Assembly (NCBI GenBank): GCA_036833635.1 | Contig: DAITPJ010000001.1 | Location: 21,251-85,250 of the forward strand | DNA from: Terrimesophilobacter sp036833635 | GTDB taxonomy: Bacteria > Actinomycetota > Actinomycetes > Actinomycetales > Microbacteriaceae | Direction: 5' to 3' | Length of the DNA: 64,000 nucleotides | Shown: positions 6,468-16,400 of the stretch, in pieces | How positions within the stretch are numbered: the stretch's first letter is position 1 | Layout: the number at the start of each line of letters is the position of its first letter | Notes under the pieces: generated by a model | What the model was told of the DNA's origin: nothing | Databases searched by the model: none | What the model saw: the letters and a program-made list of their open reading frames with translations, nothing else | Made by a program: the position numbers and the translations under genes

Positions 6468-8737
6468 CCGATACCGTCGCCAACGCCGCCGCGACCCCCG
6501 ACCACGAACAGCCGTACGCCGCCCTCGGGCTCAAACCCGACGAGTATGCGCGCATCCGGGAGATCCTCGGGAGACGCCCGACGAGCGGCGAACTCGCGAT
6601 GTACTCGGTCATGTGGAGCGAGCACTGCTCCTACAAGAGCTCGAAGATCTACTTGCGCCAGTTCGGCCAGAAGGTGACTCCGAAGATGAAGGAGAAGCTC
6701 ATGGTCGGCATCGGCGAGAACGCCGGCGTCGTCGACATCGGCGAGGGCTGGGCCGTGACCTTCAAGGTCGAGTCGCACAACCACCCCTCGTTCATCGAAC
6801 CATTCCAGGGCGCGGCAACGGGCGTCGGCGGGATCGTGCGCGACATCATCTCGATGGGGGCGCGACCGGTCGCGGTCATGGACCAGCTTCGGTTCGGTGC
6901 CATCGATCATCCGGATACCGCGCGCGTCGTGCACGGCGTCGTCTCCGGGATCAGCTTCTACGGCAACTGCCTCGGCCTGCCGAACATCGGCGGCGAGACG
7001 TATTTCGACGCCTGCTATCAGGACAATCCGCTCGTCAACGCGCTCGCCGTCGGGGTTCTGCGCCACGAGGACCTGCACCTCGCGAACGCGCGCGGCGTCG
7101 GCAACAAGGTCGTGCTCTTCGGGGCGCGCACAGGCGGCGACGGGATCGGCGGGGCTTCGATTCTCGCCAGCGACACCTTCGCAGAAGGAGGGCCTACCAA
7201 GCGACCTGCCGTGCAGGTCGGCGACCCTTTCGCCGAGAAGGTGCTCATCGAGTGCTGCCTCGAACTGTTCGCCGGCGAGCTCGTCGAGGGCATCCAGGAT
7301 CTCGGCGCCGCCGGCATCAGCTGCGCCACGAGCGAACTGGCCTCCAACGGCGACGGTGGAATGTTCATCGAACTCGACCGAGTGCTGCTGCGCGACCCCA
7401 CCCTCACGGCAGAGGAGATCCTCATGTCGGAGAGCCAGGAGCGCATGATGGCGATCGTGCGGCCGGACAAGCTCGACGCGTTCCTCGAGGTGACCGCGAA
7501 ATGGGATGTCGAGACGAGCGTGCTCGGCGAGGTCACCGACACCGGGCGGCTCATCATCCACTGGCACGGCGAGGAGATCGTCGACGTCGAACCGCGCACG
7601 GTCGCGATCGACGGGCCGGTCTATGAGCGGCCGCTCGCCTACCCCGCCTGGCTCGACGCGCTGCAGGCGGACTCGGCGTCGTCGCTTCCGCGCACGGATG
7701 AGCCCGACGTGCTCCGCGAGCAGTTCCTTCGGCTGCTCGGCTCCCCGAACCTCGCGTCGAAGGCGTGGATCACCGATCAGTACGACCGCTACGTCGGCGG
7801 CAACACGGCGCTGAGCTTCCCGGATGACGGCGGCATGGTGCGCGTGGACGAGTCGAGTGGACTCGGTTTCGCACTCGCGGCGGATGCCAACGGCCGCTAC
7901 GCCCAGCTCGACCCGTACGCGGGCGCGCGGCTCGCGCTCGCCGAGGCGTATCGGAATGTCGCGGTCACCGGCGCGGTGCCCGCCGCCGTCTCGGACTGCC
8001 TCAACTTCGGCTCGCCGGAAAATCCAGAGGTCATGTGGCAGTTCGCCCGCGCGGTCGAGGGCCTCTCCGACGGATGCCTCGAACTCGAGATCCCCGTCAC
8101 AGGCGGCAACGTGAGCTTCTACAACCAGACGGGCGACGTGCCGATCCACCCGACCCCGGTGGTCGCGGTGCTCGGCGTCATCGACGACGTCGGCAGGCGC
8201 GTTCCGAGCGGATGGCAGGACGAAGGCAACAACATCTACCTGCTCGGGACGACATCCGCAGAACTCGACGGCTCGGCCTGGGCCGGGACTGTGCACGGGC
8301 ACCTCGGAGGTCGCCCCCCCGCGGTCGACCTCGCCCGGGAGAAGAGGCTCGCCGCGCTGCTCGCGGCCGGCGCCCACGAGTCGCTCATCGCCTCAGCCCA
8401 CGATCTCTCCGATGGTGGCCTCGCCCAGGCGCTCGCCGAGAGCGTTCTGCGGTTCGGGGTCGGCGCCCGGGTCTGGCTCACCGAGATCATGCAGCGCGAC
8501 GGGGTGGATGTGGCGACGGCACTCTTCAGTGAGTCGACCGGCCGAGTCATCGTGAGCGTGCCACGCGAGGACGACGTCAAGTTCCAGGGCCTGTGCGAGG
8601 GGCGGAACTACCCTGTGCTTCGCATCGGCGTGACCGACAAGCTCGCGCCCGCTCTCGAGATTCAGGACCTCTTCACGATCGGGGTCGACGAGTTGCGGGC
8701 GACCCACACGGCGACCCTGCCGACGGCATTCGGCTGA
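6464..8737 (+). CDS. purL: Phosphoribosylformylglycinamidine synthase subunit PurL
   Basis: A 757-residue small-type PurL, the synthetase subunit of the PurSQL complex that converts FGAR to FGAM using ATP and ammonia from PurQ. Recognisable motifs are MWSEHCSYKSSK near residue 48, ESHNHPSFIEPFQGAATGVGGI near 105, FGARTGGDGIGGASILAS near 220, and DLGAAGISCATSE near 280. Length and order are normal for actinobacteria. It starts with GTG overlapping the purQ stop. A convergent chorismate mutase gene ends 15 bp later. Confidence 0.96.
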   Translation: MTDTVANAAATPDHEQPYAALGLKPDEYARIREILGRRPTSGELAMYSVMWSEHCSYKSSKIYLRQFGQKVTPKMKEKLMVGIGENAGVVDIGEGWAVTFKVESHNHPSFIEPFQGAATGVGGIVRDIISMGARPVAVMDQLRFGAIDHPDTARVVHGVVSGISFYGNCLGLPNIGGETYFDACYQDNPLVNALAVGVLRHEDLHLANARGVGNKVVLFGARTGGDGIGGASILASDTFAEGGPTKRPAVQVGDPFAEKVLIECCLELFAGELVEGIQDLGAAGISCATSELASNGDGGMFIELDRVLLRDPTLTAEEILMSESQERMMAIVRPDKLDAFLEVTAKWDVETSVLGEVTDTGRLIIHWHGEEIVDVEPRTVAIDGPVYERPLAYPAWLDALQADSASSLPRTDEPDVLREQFLRLLGSPNLASKAWITDQYDRYVGGNTALSFPDDGGMVRVDESSGLGFALAADANGRYAQLDPYAGARLALAEAYRNVAVTGAVPAAVSDCLNFGSPENPEVMWQFARAVEGLSDGCLELEIPVTGGNVSFYNQTGDVPIHPTPVVAVLGVIDDVGRRVPSGWQDEGNNIYLLGTTSAELDGSAWAGTVHGHLGGRPPAVDLAREKRLAALLAAGAHESLIASAHDLSDGGLAQALAESVLRFGVGARVWLTEIMQRDGVDVATALFSESTGRVIVSVPREDDVKFQGLCEGRNYPVLRIGVTDKLAPALEIQDLFTIGVDELRATHTATLPTAFG

Positions 8738-8752
8738 GCGATCCTCGGCAGG

Positions 8753-9103
8753 TCAGGCCTGCTCGCCGGGCTCGTCGTGGATCTCGATCGCGCCCGTCGA
8801 TGCGATCCGCTCATGGTGGTGGATGACCTCGGCGACGACGAAGTTGAACCACTTCTCGGCGAACGCGGGGTCGAGGCGACTCTCCTCCGCGAGCGCCCGC
8901 AGCCTCGCGATCTGCACCTTCTCGCGCGCCGGGTCCGAGGGCGGCATCCCGTGCGCGGCTTTCAGCCGGCCGACCTGCTGCGTGAACCGGAAACGCTCGG
9001 CCAGCAGGTGGACGAGCGCGGCGTCGATGTTGTCGATGCTCAGACGGATGCCCTCGAGCTCGGCACGAACCTCGTCGTCGCGGGCCTGCTGGTCACCTGG
9101 CAT
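8753..9103 (-). CDS. Chorismate mutase, AroQ type
   Basis: A 116-residue monofunctional AroQ-fold protein, all helical, that should convert chorismate to prephenate for Phe/Tyr synthesis. The core is LEGIRLSIDNIDAALVHLLAERF (about residues 16-38), followed by QQVGRLKAAHGMPPSDPAREKVQI, with the Arg/Lys/Glu residues typical of the active site, and a third helix FNFVVAEVIHHHERI. It starts 1 bp after the DMT gene stops but has its own leaderless-type promoter inside that gene's end. Confidence 0.9.
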   Translation of the reverse strand: MPGDQQARDDEVRAELEGIRLSIDNIDAALVHLLAERFRFTQQVGRLKAAHGMPPSDPAREKVQIARLRALAEESRLDPAFAEKWFNFVVAEVIHHHERIASTGAIEIHDEPGEQA

Positions 9104-9104
9104 G

Positions 9105-10046
9105 CTACGAGGCTACTGTCCCCTGTGCGGTCTTCGCGCCCCTCCCGAGCCGAAGCCGCTGCTGCGTGTACAGGATTCCGATGAGAACGAGAACGGCTCC
9201 GACCGGCTCGTGCCAGGAGAGCGTCTCGCCGAGCACGAGGAATCCGAGCACGACGGCGACGACCGGGATGAGGTAGGTCACCGTCGACGAGGTCGTCGGT
9301 CCCCACGCCCGCAGCACGGCGATGTTCCAGATGAAGGCGAATCCTGTGCCGAAGGCGCCCAGCAGCACGAGACTTGCGACGACGGGGAAGGTCAGCTCGA
9401 CGGGGCCGATCGCGAGGAACGGCGTGAGCAGCAGCATGACGATGGCGGCCATGCCGATGTTGAGGAAGGCCACCGTCGTGCCGCTGATCGGCCGATGGCT
9501 CACGAACTTCCGCATGTAGCCGATCGCGACCCCGTAGGAGACCGCCGCCGCGATGCAGGCGAGCTGGCCCCAGAGATCCCCGCTCAGGTCGTCGTACTGC
9601 CACGGGGCGATGATGACGATGACGCCGAGAACACCGAGCACGACTCCGAATACCTGGCCCCGGTTGAGGCGTTCGACCCGGAACGCGACGGCGACGAGGA
9701 TGGCGGTCGCGATAGGTGTCACCGAGTTGTAGATCGCCGCAAGCCCGGAGGACACGTGCTGCTCTGCCCACGCGAAGAGCGTGTGCGGGATGACGCAGTT
9801 GGTGATCGCGATCACGACGAAGTGCAGGTAGACGACGCGCTCACGGGGAAGCCGGTGGCGACCGACGAGCATGACGAGGCCGAGGGTGATCGCCCCGAGG
9901 ATCTCCCTCGACCACGCGATCTGGCCATAGGAGACCCCGTCGAGCGCTACCTTCATGAAGAGGAAACTCGCACCCCAGACGAGCCCCATCGCGAGGAACT
10001 GGAGGAGCGCGCTGTACTTTCGGATGCCCGTGGGACTGTCGTTCAC
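9105..10046 (-). CDS. DMT superfamily transporter (EamA family)
   Basis: A 313-residue membrane protein with ten predicted helices arranged as two EamA repeats. Examples are LQFLAMGLVWGASFLFMKVAL at the start, and in the second half WGQLACIAAAVSYGVAIGYMRK followed by LGFLVLGETLSWHEPVGAVLVLIGI, with the usual GE-x-L-x(4)-GA motif. The family exports metabolites or amino acids; the substrate is unknown. The start is GTG, 6 bp after a TAGTGT box. Confidence 0.88.
   Translation of the reverse strand: MNDSPTGIRKYSALLQFLAMGLVWGASFLFMKVALDGVSYGQIAWSREILGAITLGLVMLVGRHRLPRERVVYLHFVVIAITNCVIPHTLFAWAEQHVSSGLAAIYNSVTPIATAILVAVAFRVERLNRGQVFGVVLGVLGVIVIIAPWQYDDLSGDLWGQLACIAAAVSYGVAIGYMRKFVSHRPISGTTVAFLNIGMAAIVMLLLTPFLAIGPVELTFPVVASLVLLGAFGTGFAFIWNIAVLRAWGPTTSSTVTYLIPVVAVVLGFLVLGETLSWHEPVGAVLVLIGILYTQQRLRLGRGAKTAQGTVAS
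9110..9115 (-). promoter_or_regulatory. Leaderless -10 box of the chorismate mutase gene
   Basis: TAGCCT (minus strand) with exactly 6 bp to the ATG at 9103 and no ribosome binding site. It lies inside the last codons of the upstream transporter gene. Confidence 0.55.
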
Positions 10047-10052
10047 AGGCCG

Positions 10053-10058
10053 ACACTA
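10053..10058 (-). promoter_or_regulatory. Leaderless -10 box of the DMT transporter gene
   Basis: TAGTGT (minus strand), 6 bp before the GTG start at 10046, with no Shine-Dalgarno sequence between. Confidence 0.5.
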
Positions 10059-10080
10059 CAGGGATCGGACGACAAGGCTT

Positions 10081-10722
10081 TCACGTCCGCGGCGTCCGGA
10101 ACAGCACCGGCCGGCCGTGGTAGACGGAGAGCCGTTTCTCGAGACGCTCACGGACATCCGGCCACTCCTCGACGATGACGGAGTACGTCGCAGTGTCGCG
10201 CCAGGTGCCGTCTGCACGGGGCTGCTCCCGGCGCACGACACCCTCGAAGGTCGCGCCGATGCCGGCGATCGCGGCTCGCGACCGCGCGTTGAGCACGTCG
10301 GTCTGGATCTTGACCCTCCCGAAACCCGCATCGAAGGCGTGCTGGAGAAGGAGCAACTTCGCCTCGGGGTTGACCGCCGTGCCCCACACCCGCGGGTCGT
10401 AGGCCGTCCAGCCGATGTGCGCAGCCTCGCGGCGCGTGTCGAAGTCGCCGAGCGTCGTCGTTCCCACGACGGTTCCGTCCCGTGGACCCCCGACGAGCAC
10501 GACCGCGAACGCGTTGTTCTCCGGCCGGTGATAGCCCGACTCCCAACGCTCGAACACCTCGAGCGTCTCTGGAAGTGCGGAGAGGCCCCCTCCGAAGCCG
10601 AACTCGAAGACCGAACGATGCCCGATCGCGGCATAGAGTCCAGGAATGTGGCTGCGGTCGACGGGCTCGAGCCGGATGAAGTCACCGACGAGCACGGTCG
10701 GGGTGGGTCGAGTCGCAGTCAC
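10081..10722 (-). CDS. GNAT family N-acetyltransferase
   Basis: A 213-residue protein of the RimJ/RimL-like GNAT group. It starts with VGDFIRLEPVDRSHIPGLY, has the beta-4 region GTVVGTTTLGDFDTRREAAHIGWTAY, then NPEAKLLLLQHAFDAGFGRVKIQTDVLNARSRAAIAGIGATFEGV, the segment that forms the acetyl-CoA site and the conserved N-x-R-S motif. The start is GTG, preceded at 6 bp by AAGAAT, a weaker version of the leaderless pattern seen elsewhere. The acceptor is unknown. Confidence 0.88.
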   Translation of the reverse strand: MTATRPTPTVLVGDFIRLEPVDRSHIPGLYAAIGHRSVFEFGFGGGLSALPETLEVFERWESGYHRPENNAFAVVLVGGPRDGTVVGTTTLGDFDTRREAAHIGWTAYDPRVWGTAVNPEAKLLLLQHAFDAGFGRVKIQTDVLNARSRAAIAGIGATFEGVVRREQPRADGTWRDTATYSVIVEEWPDVRERLEKRLSVYHGRPVLFRTPRT

Positions 10723-10831
10723 CCTTCGATTCTTGCACCGCGCGACAGCATCGAAAGTGCAAGCATGATCGGCTGCCGCTGCCCGAGGAATTCAACGTCG
10801 TCTGATCCCGCGCCGGGAGCCTCCAGCGTGG

Positions 10832-10837
10832 TCTAAT
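10832..10837 (+). promoter_or_regulatory. Leaderless -10 box of the 201-residue membrane protein gene
   Basis: TCTAAT followed by 6 bp and GTG at 10844, with no ribosome binding site. Confidence 0.45.
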
Positions 10838-10843
10838 TCTCGT

Positions 10844-11449
10844 GTGCCGCTCATCCTGCGCTATCTCGGAATGGCCGCGTCGTGGGTGGGATTCTCGCTC
10901 GCCTTCACCCTGCTGTTCCTCGGCATGCGCGCCGTCATCGCCGTCGGAGGATTCTGCGCGGAGGGCGGCCCGTACGAAATCGCCACCCATTGCCCGGGAG
11001 ACGTCGAACTGCTTCTGCCCGCGAGCGTCTACATCGGGTTGGCTGCAGTCGGGCTCAGCCTCTACCTGGCGCGCGGCCTCGGCGCGTCACTGGCTCTCCT
11101 CGCCTGGCCGATCCTGTTCGTCGGGCTCTCGCTGAACTTTCTCCAGTCGGGCCTGGACCCGCGGTCAATGAGTGGCGTCGGCGTCGCGCTCGGCGCCATG
11201 TTCTTCATCATGGGTGTCGTTCCGCTCGTCGCCTGGCTGCGCCAGCCCGGGAACGTCTCTGCAGCAGTCGCAGGGACGAGCCACCTCGACGGGACGCCCG
11301 CGGGGAGCATTTCCTTTGCCTGGCGTCGAGCCGCAGGCTCGGAACAATACGGCGGTTTGAGGCCCGTCGACTATCTCGTGCTCGTCCCGCTGTGGCTCAT
11401 CGCGGTCCTGCTCGGTATCTGGCTCGCCATCTTCTGGTTCAGCGTCTAG
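10844..11449 (+). CDS. Hypothetical integral membrane protein
   Basis: A 201-residue protein with about five hydrophobic segments: residues 8-35, 60-80, 83-102, 115-135 and a C-terminal helix at about 180-200 (LVPLWLIAVLLGIWLAIFWF). One loop holds CAEGGPYEIATHCPG, with two Cys that could form a disulfide outside the membrane. No family is recognised. It is convergent with purA (15 bp apart). The GTG at 10844 is chosen because it sits 6 bp after a TCTAAT box; an overlapping GTG lies 2 bp upstream in another frame. Confidence 0.7.
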   Translation: MPLILRYLGMAASWVGFSLAFTLLFLGMRAVIAVGGFCAEGGPYEIATHCPGDVELLLPASVYIGLAAVGLSLYLARGLGASLALLAWPILFVGLSLNFLQSGLDPRSMSGVGVALGAMFFIMGVVPLVAWLRQPGNVSAAVAGTSHLDGTPAGSISFAWRRAAGSEQYGGLRPVDYLVLVPLWLIAVLLGIWLAIFWFSV

Positions 11450-11464
11450 TTCCGGGCGGCGGTA

Positions 11465-12751
11465 CTACCCCACGAGATCGTGGCGCACGACGATCGCGTC
11501 GCGGGCAGGCCCAACCCCGATCGCCGACATCCGGGAGCCGCTCATCGCCTCGAGCGCGAGCACATAGTCCTGTGCGTTCTTCGGCAGGTCGGCGAACTCC
11601 CGAACGCCGGTGATGTCCTGGGTCCAGCCCGGCAGGTACTCGTAGACGGGCTTCGCGTGATGGAAGTCGGTCTGCGAGACCGGCATCTCGTCGAGCCGCC
11701 TTCCCTCGACTTCGTAGGCGACACACACCGGGATCGACTCGACCCCGGTCAGGACGTCGAGCTTGGTGAGCACGAAGTCGGTGATCCCATTGATGCGCGC
11801 GGCGTAGCGGGCCATGGGTGCGTCGTACCAGCCGGTGCGGCGCTTGCGACCCGTCGTCGTGCCGAACTCAGCGCCGTGCTCGGTGAGGAAATCCCCCCAC
11901 TCGTCGAACAGCTCGGTCGGGAACGGGCCGGCGCCCACGCGTGTCGTGTACGCCTTGATGACGCCGATGACCCTGTCGAAACGGTTGGGCGCGACACCAG
12001 ATCCGGTCGCCGCCCCGCCGCTTGTCGCATTCGAGGATGTCACGAACGGATAGGTGCCGTGGTCGACATCCAGCATCGTCGCCTGGCCGCCCTCGAAGAG
12101 GACGGTCTTGCCCTCATCGAGCGCCCTCGTCAGCTCGAGCGCCGTATCGGCCACCATGGGCCGCAGCCGCTCGGCGTAGGAGAGCAGCTCGGTCACGACG
12201 TCCTCGACCGCGATCGCGCGCCGGTTGTAGATCTTTGCGAGGATCTGGTTCTTCTGGTCGAGTGCACCCTCGACCTTCTGGCGAAGGATGTTCTCGTCGA
12301 AGAGGTCCTGGATGCGCACGCCGACCCTGTTGATCTTGTCCGCGTAGGCCGGGCCGATCCCACGACCGGTCGTGCCGATCTGCCGCTTGCCGAGAAAGCG
12401 CTCTGTGACCTTGTCGAGCGTGCGGTGGTAGCTCGTGATGACGTGGGCGTTCGCGCTCACCCGCAGCCGCGAGACGTCGACGCCGCGCGCGGTGAGTGCG
12501 TCGAGTTCCTCGAACAGCACGGCGATGTCGACGACGACGCCGTTGGCGATGACCGGCACGACACCCTCGGTCAGGATGCCGGATGGCAGCAGGTGCAGCG
12601 CGTACTTCTCGGTGCCGACGACGACCGTGTGCCCGGCGTTGTTGCCGCCGTTGAACTTGACGACGTAGTCGATGCGGCTGCTGAGGAGGTCGGTGGCCTT
12701 CCCCTTGCCTTCATCGCCCCATTGGGCGCCGATGAGCACGATGGCGGGCAT
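11465..12751 (-). CDS. purA: Adenylosuccinate synthase
   Basis: A 428-residue enzyme, full length for PurA, catalysing the GTP-dependent step from IMP and aspartate to adenylosuccinate. The N-terminus MPAIVLIGAQWGDEGKGKATD carries the P-loop-like GDEGKGK with the catalytic Asp, followed by NNAGHTVVV with the catalytic His. GTTGRGIGPAYADK, GTYPFVTSSN and RTGWYDAP complete the signature. The ATG at 12751 is preceded by GAAGGGA. A TAGACT hexamer about 38 bp upstream, inside the end of the trmH-type gene, is a plausible -10. It is separate from the purSQL cluster. Confidence 0.96.
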   Translation of the reverse strand: MPAIVLIGAQWGDEGKGKATDLLSSRIDYVVKFNGGNNAGHTVVVGTEKYALHLLPSGILTEGVVPVIANGVVVDIAVLFEELDALTARGVDVSRLRVSANAHVITSYHRTLDKVTERFLGKRQIGTTGRGIGPAYADKINRVGVRIQDLFDENILRQKVEGALDQKNQILAKIYNRRAIAVEDVVTELLSYAERLRPMVADTALELTRALDEGKTVLFEGGQATMLDVDHGTYPFVTSSNATSGGAATGSGVAPNRFDRVIGVIKAYTTRVGAGPFPTELFDEWGDFLTEHGAEFGTTTGRKRRTGWYDAPMARYAARINGITDFVLTKLDVLTGVESIPVCVAYEVEGRRLDEMPVSQTDFHHAKPVYEYLPGWTQDITGVREFADLPKNAQDYVLALEAMSGSRMSAIGVGPARDAIVVRHDLVG

Positions 12752-12801
12752 GGCGAAGGTCCCTTCGTTTGGCGGGGGATTGCGCTCCAGTCTATCGGGC
12801 G

Positions 12802-13425
12802 CTACCTGTCGAACGGCACGTGCTGCAGGATCCAGGCATGCATCGCAATGGCGGCCGCGGCCGACGCGTTGATCGACCGAGTCGACCCGAACTGGCTGAT
12901 CTCGACGACGGCTTCGGCGGCGGCGACCGCCTCGGCGGTGAGCCCTGGCCCCTCCTGCCCGAACAGCAGCACGCAGCGCTCCGGGAAGCGGAATGTCTCG
13001 ACCGCGACGCTGCCCTCGATGTTGTCGATGGCGATGACGGGAATCGCGTTCTCCCGTGCCCACTCGGCGAAGGCGGCGACATCCGGATGCTGGAGCACAT
13101 GCTGGTAGCGGTCCGTCACCATGGCGCCTCGCTTGTTCCATCTTCGGCGCCCGATGATGTGCACGGTCTCGGCCGCAAACGCATTCGCGCTCCGCACGAT
13201 CGACCCGATGTTCATGTCGTGCTGCCAGTTCTCGATCGCGACCTGGAACGGGTGCCGGTGCTCGTCGAGGTCGGCGACGATCGCCTCCATGCTCCAGTAG
13301 CGGTAGCGGTCGATGACGTTGCGGGTGTCGCCCTGCTCGAGCAACTCGGGATCGTAGCGCTCGTCCTCCGGCGGCAGCCCCGGCCAGGGACCCACCCCGT
13401 GCGTCGTCAACTCGGGTTGGTCCAT
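12802..13425 (-). CDS. TrmH/SpoU family RNA methyltransferase
   Basis: A 207-residue SPOUT-fold protein. NIGSIVRSANAF is motif 1; VLLFGQEGPGL is motif 2; QFGSTRSINASAAAAIAMHAW is motif 3, which together form the knotted SAM site. It probably 2'-O-methylates a tRNA or rRNA ribose. The target position is not readable from sequence. The ATG lies 7 bp after a TAGCGT box that overlaps the stop codon of the giant surface protein gene. Confidence 0.88.
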   Translation of the reverse strand: MDQPELTTHGVGPWPGLPPEDERYDPELLEQGDTRNVIDRYRYWSMEAIVADLDEHRHPFQVAIENWQHDMNIGSIVRSANAFAAETVHIIGRRRWNKRGAMVTDRYQHVLQHPDVAAFAEWARENAIPVIAIDNIEGSVAVETFRFPERCVLLFGQEGPGLTAEAVAAAEAVVEISQFGSTRSINASAAAAIAMHAWILQHVPFDR

Positions 13426-13432
13426 GTTCCCA

Positions 13433-13438
13433 ACGCTA
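13433..13438 (-). promoter_or_regulatory. Leaderless -10 box of the trmH-type gene, overlapping a stop codon
   Basis: TAGCGT (minus strand), 7 bp before the ATG at 13425. Its first three bases are the TAG stop codon of the upstream 2470-residue protein gene, so one trinucleotide serves both roles. Confidence 0.5.
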
Positions 13439-16400
13439 GTGGGCCCGACGCATCCGACGCCCAGGACGTCGCCTCAGGACCCCGATTCCGACGAGCAGCC
13501 CGCCGGCGAGTATGAGCCCGAGCGGCACGAGCAGAAGCAGGCCGGGGTCGGCGTTCGACCCCGTGTAGGCGAGCCGGAACGAGTTGACGAACTCGACCCG
13601 GTTCGGCGCAGGATCGCCCGTCCAGCGAAGCGGAAGGAGGTCGATGGCGGTCGTCTCGACGGCGGAGCCGAGTGAGCCATCCGCTGCCGTGAGAGCGGCC
13701 GTCGTACGCACGGCCCCGCCCGTTCGCGTCTCCTCGACGGTGCAGTCGGCACCCTCGGCCAGCTCGGTCCAGGTCACCGTCTCTCCGTCGCGGATGACGG
13801 CGGCACCTGGTTCGGCCGGGTCGATGCTGCGTCCGTCCAGCGTGCACTCGAGGGTCACCTCGAATGGTCCGGCGCCGCGGGTCCCGCTCGCGTCGACGAC
13901 CTTCTTGGCCGCCGAGACGTCGGCGAATCGGAATGTGTTCTCGATCGAGATGCCGTCCTGCGCCTGGTCGGCGGCGGACAGCACCGCGGCGTCGAGGGTC
14001 ACCGTGAACTCACCGTCTATGAGATCGTTGCCGTTCTCGTCGAGGATCCGCGTCGCGCTCGCACCCCCGTCGCGGGTCTCTTCGACTACGCAGTCTGCGC
14101 CCGAGGCAAGGCCCGTGTACTGGGCTACCGGCGAGGCAGCCGTCACAATTCTCGTGCTGCCGCCCGGGATCACGACCGCCACGCCGTCACGTGTGCAGCT
14201 GAGCTGGAACTCGAACTCGATCTCCGGCACGGGGAGGCGCGCGAACTTGTCGATCGCGCCCGTATCGCCCGCAAAGGTCTTGGTGATCTCAACGGAGCCG
14301 GTGAGGTACCAGTTCCTCACGTCGATGTCCACGATCGGCGACGGCACGGCCTGGGTCGGACCAGGAACCACGAGAACGCCGACCGACGTGTCGGTGCCGT
14401 CGTTCGGGGTGACGACCACCGCATCCGCCCCCTGGAGCCCGACCTCGGTGAAGGTGCACGAGGAGCCCGCGATGATGTTCTCGAGCACGATCTGCCAGGC
14501 GTTGCTGGCATCCAGTTGGACTATGCCTGCGTACTGCGTCGTGGCACCGAACGTGCACTGCACATCGACCGAGAAGGTCTTGTCCAGCCCGAACTGGGCG
14601 GAGCCGCTTCCGGCGAAGCGCTTCGTGACGATGAGGGCTGCCGGGGCGTCGAACCGGTTGTCGGCATTGGCGACGTTCGTCACGCCACTCACCGTGTCGG
14701 GGCTGAGCCGGGTGAAGGTCGCCGTCCGCGCGACGTTGTCGACCACGACTGCTGAGCCAGGGCGGGCCGGAGCGGTCTGCGCGGTCATGATCGTCCCGTC
14801 GGCTCCCTTGGCGTCGGTCTCGGTCACGACGCAGTCGGAGTTCGCGGGAATCCCGAGGATGGTCCTCGCCTGCGTGTCATCGAGCACGAACGCCGAGTCT
14901 GCTGCCGCGAGCGGCACGGCTGCGCCGAGAAATGTGCATCCGACCGAGAAGGCGTAGTCCTCCGGGATGACTCCGGCCGTCGTCGTCACCGTCTTCGAGA
15001 TGCGGATCCCGGCGAGCTGGTAGTCGTTCACGAGTTGCACGGTCGGCAGCGCGGTCGGATCGGCGAGCGGGTCCACGGTGATAGTGGTCGCCGTGTAGGT
15101 GGTCTGCCCGCTCGCATTCGTCTCCGTCACGGTGCACGTGGCGCCGCCAGGGAGGTTGTCGAACTGCACGCCTGGGACGGTGGCCGGCACGGTCGACGTG
15201 TCCGCCGTGAGCGTGAACGGACGCGTGACGACCTCGCCGAGCGAGGAGCAGACGAGGTCACCTGCGAACACCTGGCCGTTCGGAATGAAGGATGCCGCGG
15301 GCCCCGTGACCTCCTTGTCCAGCAGCACGCTGCCGGTCGCGAGGGCGACCGAGACGACGGAGTAGTCGAGGGCGGTGACTGCGGTGTCCGTCACGCCCGT
15401 GCGGGTGATCGCGGATGCCGAGAGCGAGTTGCTCGCGACGGTGTCGGCCCCAGGGGTGCTCGAGAGCGCCGCCGTGCGCGTCAGGACGTCGATCGTGACA
15501 ATCTCTGCAGGTTGGAAGAGGTGACTCGACGGAAAGTCGATGACGAACTGGAGCGCGGTGACGACGGTCGGATCTGCGAGGCTGCCGGCCGTCCAGACGG
15601 CCCATCCCGTCGCGGGGTCGCTTCCGCAGGCGTTCGCGTTCGTCGGGTTCTGCAGCACGAGCTTGCAGGGAGCCGTCGCCGTCGTGTAGTACACGGTCAT
15701 GGTCGCGCCCGGGATACCGAGGTTCGCAGTGATCTCGTCGGCGAAGCCCGCCGCCCATCGCGAGTTCCTCAGGAACCCGTCGAGGATCGTGCTGTCGGCG
15801 ACATCCGGGAGTCGCGTGGAGAGCACGAGTCTCGGCATCTGCGTCGTGCCGGTGTTCTGCGCTGTGAGCCGCCAGGTCTCCTTCTGGCCCGGCAGCGTCA
15901 GTGGGATGCAGGGGAGACGGGAGAAGCCATCGCTGTCGATGAGCGCCGCGCATCCGCTCGCACCGGTGAAGCCCTGGTCGGTCGGGTAGTCGATGTCGAG
16001 GTCGGCCTTGACCGTCATGAGGGCGCGAAGCGCCGCCTGCTCAGAAGGTCGGACCGTCGTGGCAGTCGAGCACTCCCGCGTGGCCGAGTCGTAGCTGGCA
16101 GAGAATCCGGCAGGAGCGGTGCACGTGTCGAACTGCCGGTCTCCGCGGATGCTGAAGCTGTTCGTCACATTGGTGTTGTTGACGAGGCCCGGCCGGAACA
16201 TCATGGGAATCGTGATCGTGTAGGTCTGGCCTACCTCGAGAACCGAGTCGGCGGGGAAGCTGTAGGTGATCTTCTGCGGGCCGTAGCCATCCGCCTGCAC
16301 CGCGACGATCGGGCCGCTCGTGCCGGTGGGCAGGGCGGTGCCATTAGCGGGAGTGGGGGCGCTCCCGGCGAGCGCGTAGGTGTACGTCCACGGATTGTCC